Shown here piece after piece: positions 19,213-28,061 of a stretch of 44,909 bases of DNA (positions are counted from its first letter, which is position 1; every line of letters begins with the position of its first letter). A program made the translations under genes and the position numbers. This stretch comes from Acidobacteriota bacterium. Lineage in GTDB: Bacteria; Acidobacteriota; Terriglobia; UBA7540. The stretch covers positions 1 to 44,909 of the forward strand of contig CADDZE010000032.1 in assembly GCA_902812465.1 (NCBI GenBank). Direction: 5' to 3'. The notes under the pieces were generated by a model. The model saw only the letters and a list, made by a program, of their open reading frames with translations, had not been told where the DNA came from and did no database searches.

Positions 19213-20337
19213 TCAAATCGCCAAGTATTCGTCAAGCTCCTGCCGGGTAAAACCGACCAATTCCGGCTCCAGTTCGATCATCAAGCCTGTGCGGGCGTAA
19301 ACCGTTTGGCGGATGTGGCGCGCCAGCGTCAGCACCTCGTGCGCCGAAGCTCCGCCGCGGTTGAGTAAGACGAGGGGCTGGGTCTCGTTAACCTGCGCTC
19401 TGCCCATCTGGTATCCTTTCAGCTCGCAAGCTTCGATGAGGAAAGCGGTGGGGATTTTCACACGCCCGTCTTTCGCTCGGCGCCTGTGCAGTGACTCAAG
19501 CTTGGCGGCAACCTCCGGCGCGAATTGGGCACGCACCGCGCGCTCGAGCTGGCGATATTCCGGCTCGGTCAGCCACAGATTCTTGAAGAACGAGCCAGCG
19601 TTGCCGCCCCGCTCTTCCCTAGGGAAGGGAAACTTGCGGTCGCGGATGGCGATGATAGCCTCGCGTAATTGCGGAAGCGCCGGCTCGGTGACCCCGCGCT
19701 GGGTGAAGTAGGCGGCCACGTCCGGATACTGCAGGTTCGCCTGGCCTTGCTTGGCCAGCCGCAGCTTGAGGCTCAAAATCACATATTCGCCCTTGCCGCT
19801 CGAATTGAAGATGCTCCGGCGGTAGGCAAACCCGCAGGCCGCTGCCTCAAGGGACTTCACTTGGCCGGAGCGGATCTCGAGCACTTCGGCGGATTCGAAG
19901 ACATCCCGGATTTCGGCTCCGTAGGCGCCGATGTTTTGCACCAGCGCGGCCCCAGCCTGGCCAGGAATATGGGACAGGTTTTCGATGCCCCACCAGCCGC
20001 GCTCTACGGCCAGGGCTACGACGCCGTCCCAGGTTTCACCCGCGGCTATCCGCAGCGTCACGCCCGTGTCGTTTTCGGCCGTCACCTCGATGCCTCGCAG
20101 GGCGACGTGGATGACCAGCCCGTCAAACCCGTGATCGCTGACCAGGATGTTGCTGCCACCGCCCAGAATGAATAAGGCCAGCCGGCGTTCAGCCGCGAAC
20201 TCCAGGGCTTGGCGCAGCGCCTCCAGGGTTTCAACGCGTGCGAAGTAGCGGGCGGGTCCGCCAATCTTGAAAGTGGTGTAAGGCTTGAGGGGCTCTTGGA
20301 TAGAGATTTCGAGAGCCGTGTTTCCAGGTGCGGGCAT
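19213..20337 (-). CDS. murB: UDP-N-acetylenolpyruvoylglucosamine reductase MurB
   Basis: A 374-residue FAD enzyme that reduces UDP-GlcNAc-enolpyruvate to UDP-MurNAc in peptidoglycan synthesis. The FAD-binding part shows TTFKIGGPARYF, GGGSNILVSD (59-68) and IPGQAGAALVQNIGAYG (to 140). The substrate part has YRRSIF (172-177) and the catalytic Ser in GGNAGSFFKN (S249). The C-terminus ACELKGYQMGRAQVNETQPL and the Glu in IELEPELV fit the E. coli-like type I enzyme. I start at the ATG at 20337, which opens just before the conserved N-terminus. The frame is open upstream to 20619, overlapping the preceding gene, without similarity. It lies downstream of the thiolase/dehydrogenase pair and may be co-transcribed. 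Confidence 0.95.
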   Translation of the reverse strand: MPAPGNTALEISIQEPLKPYTTFKIGGPARYFARVETLEALRQALEFAAERRLALFILGGGSNILVSDHGFDGLVIHVALRGIEVTAENDTGVTLRIAAGETWDGVVALAVERGWWGIENLSHIPGQAGAALVQNIGAYGAEIRDVFESAEVLEIRSGQVKSLEAAACGFAYRRSIFNSSGKGEYVILSLKLRLAKQGQANLQYPDVAAYFTQRGVTEPALPQLREAIIAIRDRKFPFPREERGGNAGSFFKNLWLTEPEYRQLERAVRAQFAPEVAAKLESLHRRRAKDGRVKIPTAFLIEACELKGYQMGRAQVNETQPLVLLNRGGASAHEVLTLARHIRQTVYARTGLMIELEPELVGFTRQELDEYLAI

Positions 20338-20459
20338 GCGTCGTGAATTGTAGCAAAGCGGGTTTGTGAAGCGCGGGCGGGGACGAGGCAGGCGGCCCAG
20401 CTCCGAGCCCAAGGGCTTTAGACGCCGGACTGCCACGTTCCGGCCAGCCGGGCAGGAAG

Positions 20460-21416
20460 CTATCGTTCCGCCTGGCCTTGCGCCTTGGGGTAGTCGTAAA
20501 AGCCGCGCCCGCTCTTGCGGCCCAGCCACCCGGCACTGACCATCCTTTCGAGCAGCGGGCAGGGACGGTACTTCGGATCGCGGAACCCCTCGTAGAGGAC
20601 CTTCAGGATGTCGAGGCAAACGTCCAGGCCGATGAAGTCCGCGAGTTCGAGCGGACCCATCGGATGGTTCATCCCGAGCTTGAAGACCGTATCGATGCCC
20701 CGGGCGTCAGCAACGCCTTCCATCAGGGCGAAGACGGCCTCATTGATCATGGGCAGGAGCACGCGGTTCGAAACAAAGCCCGGGAAATCCTGCACCCGCA
20801 CTATGGTCTTTTCGAGAGAGGCGGCGAGCTGTTCAGCCGCTGCGACCGTTTCGGGGGAGGTTTGCAACCCGGGAATGAGCTCTACCAGCTTCATCACCGG
20901 CACTGGGTTAAAGAAGTGGAGGCCGACGAAGCGTGCGGGACGCCCGCTGGAGGCCGCTAGCTTGGTGATGGAGATTGAGGAAGTGTTGGTCGCGAAGACG
21001 ACGTCAGGCCGGCAGATGGAGTCCAGCGCACGAAAGACGTTCGCCTTTGTCTCGAAGTTCTCGGCAACGGCCTCGATGACGAAGTCTGCAGGGGCCAGGT
21101 TGTGGAGGCCAGGTTCGAGCTTCAGGCGCTCGAGCGCCTGCTGCTTCTGTTCCGGCGTCAGGCGGCCCTTTTCGACGTCCCGATCCAGCCCTTGGGCGAT
21201 CCGCGCCGCCCCCGCGGCCAGCGCCGGGGAAGAGACATCGGTGAGCGCGACCGGGTAGCCATGCCGGAGGAGCACCTGGGCGATGCCCTGCCCCATAGTG
21301 CCAGCGCCGACCACCGCGACGGTTTTCAGGGGGTTACCGCAAGATAGCGCATGGAGCGGTCCGGGTGAGAGCCACTGGAGGGGGCATGATGTTTGCAGGC
21401 TTTCGGATGAGATCAT
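20460..21416 (-). CDS. 3-hydroxyacyl-CoA (3-hydroxybutyryl-CoA) dehydrogenase
   Basis: A 318-residue NAD(P)-dependent dehydrogenase for (S)-3-hydroxyacyl-CoA and 3-ketoacyl-CoA. The nucleotide-binding motif is VAVVGAGTMGQGIAQ (GAGTMGQG at 37-44). ATNTSSISIT and GLHFFNPVPVMKLVE carry the catalytic Ser and His region, and ends such as KLGMNHPMGPLELADFIGLD are typical of the Hbd/PaaH family. It follows the thiolase by 28 bases, so together they would interconvert acetyl-CoA and 3-hydroxybutyryl-CoA, in fatty-acid breakdown or butyrate-type metabolism. The start is uncertain: the ATG at 21416 leaves about 27 residues before the usual N-terminus and AGGAG is 14 bases away. No better start codon is present. 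Confidence 0.93.
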   Translation of the reverse strand: MISSESLQTSCPLQWLSPGPLHALSCGNPLKTVAVVGAGTMGQGIAQVLLRHGYPVALTDVSSPALAAGAARIAQGLDRDVEKGRLTPEQKQQALERLKLEPGLHNLAPADFVIEAVAENFETKANVFRALDSICRPDVVFATNTSSISITKLAASSGRPARFVGLHFFNPVPVMKLVELIPGLQTSPETVAAAEQLAASLEKTIVRVQDFPGFVSNRVLLPMINEAVFALMEGVADARGIDTVFKLGMNHPMGPLELADFIGLDVCLDILKVLYEGFRDPKYRPCPLLERMVSAGWLGRKSGRGFYDYPKAQGQAER

Positions 21417-21444
21417 GCTCGTGATGGGCGGCTCCTCGGTCGCC

Positions 21445-22632
21445 TTAATGGTTCGTGGACTCCACGGCCAGCGCCACCGCATTACCACCGCCCAGGCACA
21501 ACGCCGCAATCCCGCGTGCGGCCTGGCGCCGCTTCATTTCGTACAACAGGGTTACCAGGATGCGCGCCCCTGAGGCACCGATGGGGTGTCCGAGGGCAAC
21601 GGCGCCACCGTTCACGTTGGTTTTGGCGGGATCGAGTCCCAGTTCCTGGATCACAGCCAGCGCCTGCACGGCGAACGCTTCGTTCAGCTCGAAGAGATCC
21701 ACCTGCTCGAGCTTCCAGCCGATCTTCTTCAGCAAGGCCTGGACGGCGCTGACGGGCGCCATCATCACCCATTTGGGCTCCACGCCGCTTACCGCGTGCC
21801 CCACAATGCGGGCCATGGGCGCCGTGCCTAATTCGTAGGCTCGCTCTGCTGAGGTCACCACCAGTGCCGCGGCACCGTCGTTGGTCCCCGGAGCGTTGCC
21901 GGCAGTCACCGTGCCGTCCGGCTTGAAGACGGGCTTGAGCCGGGCCAGAGCTTCCAGGGACGTGTCTGGACGAGGCGATTCATCCTGAGTAACCGCGACG
22001 GGCTCGCCTTTGCGCTGGGGAATAGACACCGGGACCACCTCTTCGCGAAAGCGGCAGCTGCGGATGGCCTCGACGGCCCGGCGATGGCTCTCCACGGCGT
22101 AGGCATCCTGCTGCTGGCGAGAAATTTGATACTTCTCGGCCACCAGCTCGGCCGTCATCCCCATGTGGACATCTTCGTAAGCGTCCCATAATCCGTCGTG
22201 GATCATGGCGTCTAGCACCTTGGCATGACCCAGACGGTAACCCTGACGGAGCTGGGGCAGCAGGTAAGGGCAGTTGCTCATGGACTCCATGCCGCCGGCC
22301 ACGACGATGTCAACGTCGCCCGTCTGGATTCCTTGCGCGGCCAGCGCCACCGCCTTGAGGCCGGAGCCGCAAACCTTGTTAATGGTCATGGCGGCCACGC
22401 GGTGGTCCAGTCCACCCCTCAGGCCAGCCTGCCGCGCCGGATTTTGGCCGAGGCCCGCGGACACGACGTTGCCCATGATAATTTCATCCACCTGGCCGGG
22501 CTCGATCCCGGCGCGCCGCACTGCCTCCCGGACGGCGATAGCTCCCAGCTCGAGGGCGGAAAGAGCCGATAACGCACCCTGAAATTTCCCGATGGGTGTG
22601 CGGACGGCCGCGATAAGGACGGGTTGACGCAT
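21445..22632 (-). CDS. Acetyl-CoA C-acetyltransferase (thiolase)
   Basis: A 395-residue thiolase. The nucleophile C88 lies in [11 protein letters not shown], the His in [12 protein letters not shown] (H349) and the second Cys in [10 protein letters not shown] (C379), all in the usual order. The length and [10 protein letters not shown] context fit the AtoB/PhaA biosynthetic-type enzymes that condense two acetyl-CoA, though degradative use is possible. The ATG at 22632 gives the normal N-terminus ([15 protein letters not shown]). An ATG at 22653 lies inside a TATAAT hexamer (22657-22652) and so is probably upstream of the transcript start. It leads an operon with the 3-hydroxyacyl-CoA dehydrogenase. 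Confidence 0.95.
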   Translation of the reverse strand: MRQPVLIAAVRTPIGKFQGALSALSALELGAIAVREAVRRAGIEPGQVDEIIMGNVVSAGLGQNPARQAGLRGGLDHRVAAMTINKVCGSGLKAVALAAQGIQTGDVDIVVAGGMESMSNCPYLLPQLRQGYRLGHAKVLDAMIHDGLWDAYEDVHMGMTAELVAEKYQISRQQQDAYAVESHRRAVEAIRSCRFREEVVPVSIPQRKGEPVAVTQDESPRPDTSLEALARLKPVFKPDGTVTAGNAPGTNDGAAALVVTSAERAYELGTAPMARIVGHAVSGVEPKWVMMAPVSAVQALLKKIGWKLEQVDLFELNEAFAVQALAVIQELGLDPAKTNVNGGAVALGHPIGASGARILVTLLYEMKRRQAARGIAALCLGGGNAVALAVESTNH

Positions 22633-22651
22633 GGGTCTGCCGGACACCCGC

Positions 22652-22657
22652 ATTATA
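22652..22657 (-). promoter_or_regulatory. Candidate -10 box of the thiolase operon
   Basis: A perfect TATAAT on the minus strand lies 19 bases before the thiolase ATG. The predicted transcript start falls a few bases downstream of it, giving a very short leader. No good -35 hexamer stands at 16-18 bases, so this rests on the -10 match alone. Confidence 0.45.
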
Positions 22658-22691
22658 CAAGAGGCGCGCCCTCTCCGCAGGCGGAAAGAGC

Positions 22692-24299
22692 CTACTTCCC
22701 GCGGAGACCAAAGCAGTAGACGTTCGAATCATGGTCCACGGCAAACACGCGGCCCTCGGCGATAGCCAGGCCGCTGAAGTGGACCCAGCTGGTCATGGTC
22801 TGGCCGCTTTGGTAGAGAACCTTGCCCGTCTTCGCATCCAGGGCGTAGAGCACGGAACGGTGAGTGTCTTGCTCCCGCTGCTGATCGGTCAGCAGCTTCT
22901 GGCCCGAGTAGATCACCCGCGGGCCTACCGTCTGCCTGGGGTTTTCTCCGGTAGACTGCACGAAGACAACGCCATCGGCGATGGCCGGCGGATCCGGCAA
23001 ATCGAGGTCACCGGAGACCCACACCGGCTCGAGGGTGGGCTTTCGGCTGCCGGAAAGGAGCGCGATGTCGTTTGGAAGCCTCACCCGAAAAGCCATCAGG
23101 CAGCCGTGAGGAGTGGGCCCGTTCGCCAGCGGGAACCGGGGAGCGTGAGTCGATAGCGGCCCGTAGATGGGAACGTAAAGCCAGGAGTGGCCCCTGTCGT
23201 CCTGCCAGGTTGCTGGTGCACCCCAGATGCCTTGGCCTTGAAACGCCTCCTCGTCATTGGCTAGCTTCAGCGCCGCGAGCGCCGTATGATGGTCCTTGGC
23301 TCCCAGCGAGTCGGCATCAAGCAAATAGAGCACTCCCTCTTTGCCGCCGCCCGCCAGCAGGTTGTAATCGCCGGATGCCAACCACACGGGGGACGAAGCG
23401 GAGATATCGAGATCGTAGTCGGTAATGTGTTTCGAGTTGACCGGCGAATAATAGTCCAGAAGGCGGAGGTCACGCAGAGAAGTGGCGATAAAGCTGCTGC
23501 CGAAATCACCCGCATCCGGGTCCAAGGCACCATCGCCGGTGGCGGCGTAGACGCGTCCATTGGGGCCAATCACCGGCCCGCCGCGCCCCCAGATTCCGGC
23601 TGGTCCGGTCTTGGACGAGATCATCAGGCTTTCAACCACCGGATGCCGCGGCGGCGCGACCTCCATGGCGTAGATGCCTGAGTAGGCGCCACCACAGCCC
23701 TGAGAGACCGAGGTGTAGACCGTCGAGCCGCGCAGGTTCAGGCTCCAGTTCTTGGAGTAAGGGGGCACGAACTGCACCGGCCCAAACTTCACCGTGCCGC
23801 TGGCGAGGTCCAGCCCCCACAGCTTGCCGTCGGAGGCGATCGCGTAAAGAGTCGCGGTGTGCTTATCGATCACCGGCGTGGCATTGAGGTTGTTCGGACA
23901 AAGCCACATGCTCTCGTCCTTGGGCAGGGCGTGGGTTTCGAAGGTATGGCTCCAGAGCAGGTCACCGCTGGTCGCGTCCAGGGCAAAGACGTGGTCGGAA
24001 CTTCCCGCGACGTAGACCACCGTCCTCCTGCCCTTGGCCGTATCCACGTTGGAGGCGACCACTGGGGCGGTCAAAGCCGTGAGCGACCGCGGCTCGTTTT
24101 TCATCTGCACTTTCCACTTCAGTTCGAGTTGGGCTGCGGTCCGCGGCGTCAGCGCTGTCTCTTCCGGTGCCCAGCCCGAGCGCTGCGCGTCGTGGCCGAA
24201 GGTCGGCCAGTCCAGGGCGTGAAGGTTGAGGGGGAGGAGCAGGAAAGGGAAGGCGAGCCACCACCTGCGAGCCGCGAGCTTGCTTCGACTGCCGATCAC
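22692..24299 (-). CDS. Secreted PQQ-like beta-propeller repeat protein
   Basis: A 535-residue exported protein. The signal is [19 protein letters not shown]. The mature part begins [20 protein letters not shown], a typical opening of PQQ-like/BamB-like propellers. Blade motifs recur, for example [53 protein letters not shown] and VYCFGLRGK at the end. It resembles quinoprotein dehydrogenases in fold, but I cannot confirm a PQQ site or a heme, so an enzymatic role is not claimed. I chose the GTG at 24299: AGGAGG stands 7 bases upstream and the product opens on the signal. The longer frame to 24488 is not signal-like. It is divergent from the PIG-L gene. Confidence 0.85.
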   Translation of the reverse strand: MIGSRSKLAARRWWLAFPFLLLPLNLHALDWPTFGHDAQRSGWAPEETALTPRTAAQLELKWKVQMKNEPRSLTALTAPVVASNVDTAKGRRTVVYVAGSSDHVFALDATSGDLLWSHTFETHALPKDESMWLCPNNLNATPVIDKHTATLYAIASDGKLWGLDLASGTVKFGPVQFVPPYSKNWSLNLRGSTVYTSVSQGCGGAYSGIYAMEVAPPRHPVVESLMISSKTGPAGIWGRGGPVIGPNGRVYAATGDGALDPDAGDFGSSFIATSLRDLRLLDYYSPVNSKHITDYDLDISASSPVWLASGDYNLLAGGGKEGVLYLLDADSLGAKDHHTALAALKLANDEEAFQGQGIWGAPATWQDDRGHSWLYVPIYGPLSTHAPRFPLANGPTPHGCLMAFRVRLPNDIALLSGSRKPTLEPVWVSGDLDLPDPPAIADGVVFVQSTGENPRQTVGPRVIYSGQKLLTDQQREQDTHRSVLYALDAKTGKVLYQSGQTMTSWVHFSGLAIAEGRVFAVDHDSNVYCFGLRGK

Positions 24300-24632
24300 C
24301 GATGCACCTCCTGAACCGCGCGACGGGTATACATGGTATGGTTTCCCTCCTGTGCGACCTCGGCGTGCATGGACTTTATCTGGAAGTTTGGGCCCTGGCA
24401 AGAAGGCGCTCGGCAGGCCTTTACAAAGCCGCCCACCGCCGGGTAATAGGGAGGCCGCAGCCGGACGTGCAACACGCTTGCGAAGCATGGTTACACGCTT
24501 CTACGGGCCATTCCTGAAGGCTGCCCGGCGCGACTTCGGCGCCTGGGGGCGAGGAAACGAGTTCTACGCGCCACAGAAGCCGGCGCCATACACTTACCAC
24601 AAACCGTACAAAGAGAGACTAAGGAGGATAAC
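24300..24632. other. Divergent intergenic region between the propeller and PIG-L genes
   Basis: Apart from the two ribosome sites at its ends (AGGAGG for the minus gene, AAGGAGG for the plus gene) it holds no gene that I can support. Both promoters must lie here. I see no clear -35/-10 pair; TACACT near 24590 is a weak -10 candidate for the plus gene. Confidence 0.45.
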
Positions 24633-26057
24633 GTGTCGAAGAGGAACGATCGCCGCATGATCACCCTGCGGGTAACGGCTCTCCTCGGCTTGTCGCTGGC
24701 CGTGCTGGTGAGCGGATCTCGGCCTGCAGCTTGGCCCCTGCCTGCCGGTCAGCTTCCCGAAGCGCCTCCCAGTTCTGAGCCGGACGACCGTTACAAGGCC
24801 GATATTCTGGTGGTTGTCGCTCATCCGGATGACGAAACCGAGATTACCGGCTATCTGGCCAAGGCAATTTACGACGAGCACAAGCGGGTCGCCGTCATCT
24901 ACGGGACGCGCGGCGATGCGGGCGGCAACGCCGCCGGCTATGAGCAAGCAGCCGCCCTGGGTGCCGAGCGCGAAATCGAGGCCAGGCGGGCTTTGGCGTC
25001 CTTCGGCATCCTGAACGTGTGGTTTCTGGACGGCCCGGACACACCGGGTCAGGACGTACTGCGGTCGCTGGAAACTTGGAATCACGGCTCAGCCCTGGGG
25101 AAGGCGGTGCGCCTGGTGCGCCTGACCCGCCCGGAGGTGATCCTCACCTGGCTGCCCGACTATGTGGCCGGCGAAAACCACGGCGACCACCAGGCGGCGG
25201 GCGTGATCGCCACGGAAGCCTTCGCGCTGGCCGGTGACCCTACCCGGTTTCCGGAACAAGTCGCTGCCCCGCGCAACCATGAGAATATCGGCAATCTCAC
25301 CGAAGGACTGCGCGTGTGGCAGCCGAAAAAGCTCTACTACTTTTCCGATGCCTCGCACACCGACTTTTTAGTTGGCAAGGGTCCCGAGTATTCCATGACC
25401 GACGTCTCGCCGTCACGGCACGTTCCCTATTTCCGCCTGGTGGCGGAAGAAATGAGCTACCATCTCACTCAGGCCGATACAGGCCAGGAGGCGAAGAAAG
25501 CCCTGGCTACAGGAAAGCTTGATGCTTTCAAGCAGCCGGAGCGTTTGGTGCTGGGCAAATCGCTGGTGCCGGCCTCCGTCACCGGCGATGTCTTCGAAGG
25601 GGTTAGCCCGGGCCCCATTCCGTTCACGCCCGTTCCGGGCTATCAGCCGGAACCTCACGGCGGCCTCTGGGTGGAGCTCGGCGGTCCCTGGGCGTTCTAT
25701 CGTCGGTTCTGGAAGGCTCAGGGCGTCGAAAGGCTGGCGGATCTCCTGCCTGTACCGGAAGTGAGCGTGGGTGCCGGCGAAATCCTGCACGTCCCGCTTC
25801 TCATCCGCAATGACACGCCCGAGCAGGCGGAGGTTCGGCTGACGATTTCGCCCCCCTCGGGCTGGGAAGTGCGGAGCGGAACGGCGCGCTACGGAGTCCG
25901 GCCGCAGGACACGTATCCGGCCGAAACCTCGGTGGCGGTGCCGGCCGGAGCGAAACCCGGGTGGCAGCAGGTCAGCTACCTAGCCGAGGCCGGCGGACGA
26001 ACCATCGGTTCCATTACTCTGCGGGTGAACGTCGCGGGCGGTGGACTGCCGCAATGA
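24633..26057 (+). CDS. PIG-L/LmbE family deacetylase with C-terminal NEW3-like domain
   Basis: A 474-residue exported protein that starts at a GTG with AAGGAGG five bases upstream and a signal segment (LLGLSLAVLVSGSRPAAWP). The PIG-L fold shows zinc ligands in VVAHPDDETE (H64, D67) and HGDH (H183, H186), with TRGDAGGNAAGY between, as in GlcNAc-PI and mycothiol-type N-acetylglucosamine deacetylases. The C-terminal ~110 residues (LHVPLLIRNDTPEQAEVRLT, PPSGWEV, VPAGAKPGWQQVSYLAEAGG) look like a NEW3/alpha-galactosidase-associated beta domain, often used for carbohydrate or surface contacts. The likely reaction is hydrolysis of an N-acetyl group on a periplasmic sugar; the substrate is unknown. 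It is divergent from the propeller gene. Confidence 0.88.
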   Translation: MSKRNDRRMITLRVTALLGLSLAVLVSGSRPAAWPLPAGQLPEAPPSSEPDDRYKADILVVVAHPDDETEITGYLAKAIYDEHKRVAVIYGTRGDAGGNAAGYEQAAALGAEREIEARRALASFGILNVWFLDGPDTPGQDVLRSLETWNHGSALGKAVRLVRLTRPEVILTWLPDYVAGENHGDHQAAGVIATEAFALAGDPTRFPEQVAAPRNHENIGNLTEGLRVWQPKKLYYFSDASHTDFLVGKGPEYSMTDVSPSRHVPYFRLVAEEMSYHLTQADTGQEAKKALATGKLDAFKQPERLVLGKSLVPASVTGDVFEGVSPGPIPFTPVPGYQPEPHGGLWVELGGPWAFYRRFWKAQGVERLADLLPVPEVSVGAGEILHVPLLIRNDTPEQAEVRLTISPPSGWEVRSGTARYGVRPQDTYPAETSVAVPAGAKPGWQQVSYLAEAGGRTIGSITLRVNVAGGGLPQ

Positions 26058-26108
26058 GGACGCGCCGCCGGGAGTTCGCCTGCGAATTCGGCCAGCGCCG
26101 CTGACCTA

Positions 26109-26137
26109 TTGCCTTTGGCCCTGGGCCGCAGTATAAG
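26109..26137 (+). promoter_or_regulatory. Candidate sigma-70-type promoter before the Cys-rich gene and Cus operon
   Basis: TTGCCT (26109-26114) and TATAAG (26132-26137) are separated by exactly 17 bases. The matches to TTGACA and TATAAT are 4/6 and 5/6. The predicted start of transcription falls at or next to the ATG at 26145, so the Cys-rich gene would be leaderless or nearly so. Confidence 0.5.
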
Positions 26138-26144
26138 TGCGAGT

Positions 26145-26603
26145 ATGGTCGTTCTGGGCCGGGTGGCGCGAAGGCGCGGTGTGCCTGCGGTTATGGTGGC
26201 CGCGATTCTCGCCACGGCGGTGCTGGCACTTACCTCGACGCCGGTGTGCGGGAGTGCGTTGGACGTTGACCCGCTGGCGTGTTGTGCGCGCCACTCGTGC
26301 GCCCACACCGGTGAGACCAGCTGCGAGGCAAGCCACCGTGAAGCGCCCTGCTGCCGGGCTGGCTCACCCTCGCCGTCGCTTCGCGGGTGCGCTGCGGAAC
26401 GTTGCTGCCAGCTAGGTGAGCTAAGCTATCCCAACGCCAACCCATCCTCCCCTGCCCGGGTGGGGTGGGCACGCAGGAGCACGGTTCTGGCGCTTCCGCC
26501 CCTAGCCCTGCCCCCGGCGCCGGCGGGCAGTTGGCGTTTTGAACCGCCTCCCCGGACGCTGCTGATTCCACTGTACACCCTCATCGCAACCTACCGCATT
26601 TAG
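26145..26603 (+). CDS. Small Cys/His-rich membrane or exported protein leading the Cus operon
   Basis: A 152-residue protein without a named domain that I recognise. An N-terminal hydrophobic segment (VPAVMVAAILATAVLALTSTP, about 13-33) is a signal or membrane anchor. The next part holds ten Cys (35, 46, 47, 52, 60, 69, 70, 82, 87, 88) and His 50, 54 and 64, with three CC pairs. A Pro/Ala-rich stretch then leads to a short hydrophobic end (TLLIPLYTLIATYRI). It precedes cusC by 106 bases on the same strand, so a metal-binding or metal-sensing role near the membrane is a reasonable inference. The ATG at 26145 lacks a ribosome site, but a promoter-like pair puts the transcript start right there. 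Frame use is consistent, though this could be a chance frame in GC-rich DNA. Confidence 0.6.
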   Translation: MVVLGRVARRRGVPAVMVAAILATAVLALTSTPVCGSALDVDPLACCARHSCAHTGETSCEASHREAPCCRAGSPSPSLRGCAAERCCQLGELSYPNANPSSPARVGWARRSTVLALPPLALPPAPAGSWRFEPPPRTLLIPLYTLIATYRI

Positions 26604-26673
26604 ACCGCCGGGTTTCACCTCCGTAGCGCTCCACCCGATCGCTGCCTGGCGAGAGGGAAGCGGAGTTCCGACC

Positions 26674-26691
26674 TTGAAACAATCGTTTCAA
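26674..26691. promoter_or_regulatory. Operator-like perfect inverted repeat before cusC
   Basis: TTGAAAC (26674-26680) and GTTTCAA (26685-26691) are exact reverse complements around the four bases AATC. It sits 18 bases upstream of the cusC ATG, directly before its ribosome site. The half-site and spacing are like those bound by dimeric repressors such as TetR-family proteins. No regulator gene is nearby. Confidence 0.55.
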
Positions 26692-26709
26692 CCGGAAGGA
26701 GGAGACTCT

Positions 26710-28047
26710 ATGTCCAAGAGCCGGGGCGGCTTACATCCGTTGGCAGGTGTCTTGCTATTGATCGTCGCGGGCCTGGCGCCGCCTTGCGCGGCGGAAGCAC
26801 CCTCGAGTTTCAGAACAACGCCGCTGCAAGCGAGTCCCAACCCTGAGGGCGCGGCGACGCCCCTGCCCACCTTGATCGGCGAGGCGGACCGAAGCAATCC
26901 CCAAATTCAGGCCGCATTCCGTGCATGGAAAGCTGCCACGCAGGTATCCTCGCAGGTTTCGGCGCCCTCCGATCCCCAGCTGACGGTTCAGCAGTTCGCT
27001 GTAGGCAGCCCGCGCCCTTTCGCCGGGTTCAGTAATAGTGATTTCGCTTACCTCGGCCTGGGTGTTTCGCAGGACTTGCCCTACCCCGGAAAGCTTCACC
27101 TGCGAGGGGAAATCGCGCGGCAGGACGCGGCCGCGGCTCGCGAGCGCTATGAAGCGGTCCGGCGATCGGTGATCGAACAACTGGAGACGGCCTACCTCCA
27201 GCTCGCTTATGAACTTCAGGAGATCCGGATTCTGCGGCAGGATGGCAAGCTGCTGGAGCAAGTCGCCCGGATCGCGGAGGCTCGCTACCGGGTGGGCCAA
27301 GGGAATCAACAGGATGTCCTCCGGGCGCAGCTAGAGAGAACCAAGTTGCTGCGTGATGAGGCCATGTACCACCAGGAACACTACAGCCTGCAGGCGCGAC
27401 TCCGACAGCTTTTGAACCGCACTTCGGGCGAGCCGGACGTGTTTCCTGAGCCTCTAACCGAGAGTCCGCTGAAGTACACCCTCGACGAGCTCCTGACCAA
27501 GGCGCGCATCGCTAACCCCGACCTTCGCCAGCAGGAGGCGATCGTGGGCCGCCAGAGTCTACAGGTGGAGCTCGCACGCAAGGATTTCTATCCGGATTTC
27601 AACCTCCAGTATATGTGGCAGCACACGGCCGGGCAGTTCCGCGACTACTACGTGCTGACTTTTGGCGTGCACCTTCCCGTTTACCGGCACCGCCGGCAGG
27701 AGCCGGAACTGGCGCAAGCCGCCGAAGAGCTGAACCGCTCCCGTCGCGATTATGAGGCCCGGCTTCAGCAAGCTTACTTCGAGACTCGTGATCAGTATTG
27801 GCAGGCGGAAACGTCCGCCCAGATCTTGCGCATGTACCGGGAGGGTTTAATTCCTCAGGCGGCGGCCGCCTTCAAAGCCGGGCTGGCAGCTTACCAGGCC
27901 CATCGCCAGGACTTCGAGTCCCTGCTGAACTCCTTTCTCGATGTTCTGCGGCTCGATGAGGAATATTGGCACGCGCTGCTTGACCACGAGACGGCGCTTG
28001 CCCGGCTGGAGCAGTTGACGGGTGTGAGCCTGCTCCGGCCGCGGTAG
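26710..28047 (+). CDS. cusC: TolC-family outer membrane channel of the metal efflux system (CusC/CzcC-like)
   Basis: A 445-residue outer membrane efflux protein. It has a signal peptide (LAGVLLLIVAGLAPPCAAEA) and then two structural repeats of the TolC type. The helical pairs show typical stretches: LIGEADRSNPQIQAAFRAWK, AYLQLAYELQEIRIL and EARYRVGQGNQQDVLRAQLE in the first, and LLTKARIANPDLRQQEAIVG and FKAGLAAYQAHRQDFESLLN in the second. It would form the trimeric exit duct joined to the adaptor and CusA pump. I chose the ATG at 26710 because GGAGGAG is close upstream. A TTG at 26674 in the same frame lies inside the inverted repeat. It is the first structural gene of cusCBA, with 14 bases before the adaptor. 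Confidence 0.9.
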   Translation: MSKSRGGLHPLAGVLLLIVAGLAPPCAAEAPSSFRTTPLQASPNPEGAATPLPTLIGEADRSNPQIQAAFRAWKAATQVSSQVSAPSDPQLTVQQFAVGSPRPFAGFSNSDFAYLGLGVSQDLPYPGKLHLRGEIARQDAAAARERYEAVRRSVIEQLETAYLQLAYELQEIRILRQDGKLLEQVARIAEARYRVGQGNQQDVLRAQLERTKLLRDEAMYHQEHYSLQARLRQLLNRTSGEPDVFPEPLTESPLKYTLDELLTKARIANPDLRQQEAIVGRQSLQVELARKDFYPDFNLQYMWQHTAGQFRDYYVLTFGVHLPVYRHRRQEPELAQAAEELNRSRRDYEARLQQAYFETRDQYWQAETSAQILRMYREGLIPQAAAAFKAGLAAYQAHRQDFESLLNSFLDVLRLDEEYWHALLDHETALARLEQLTGVSLLRPR

Positions 28048-28061
28048 GGGAGGGCGAAACG

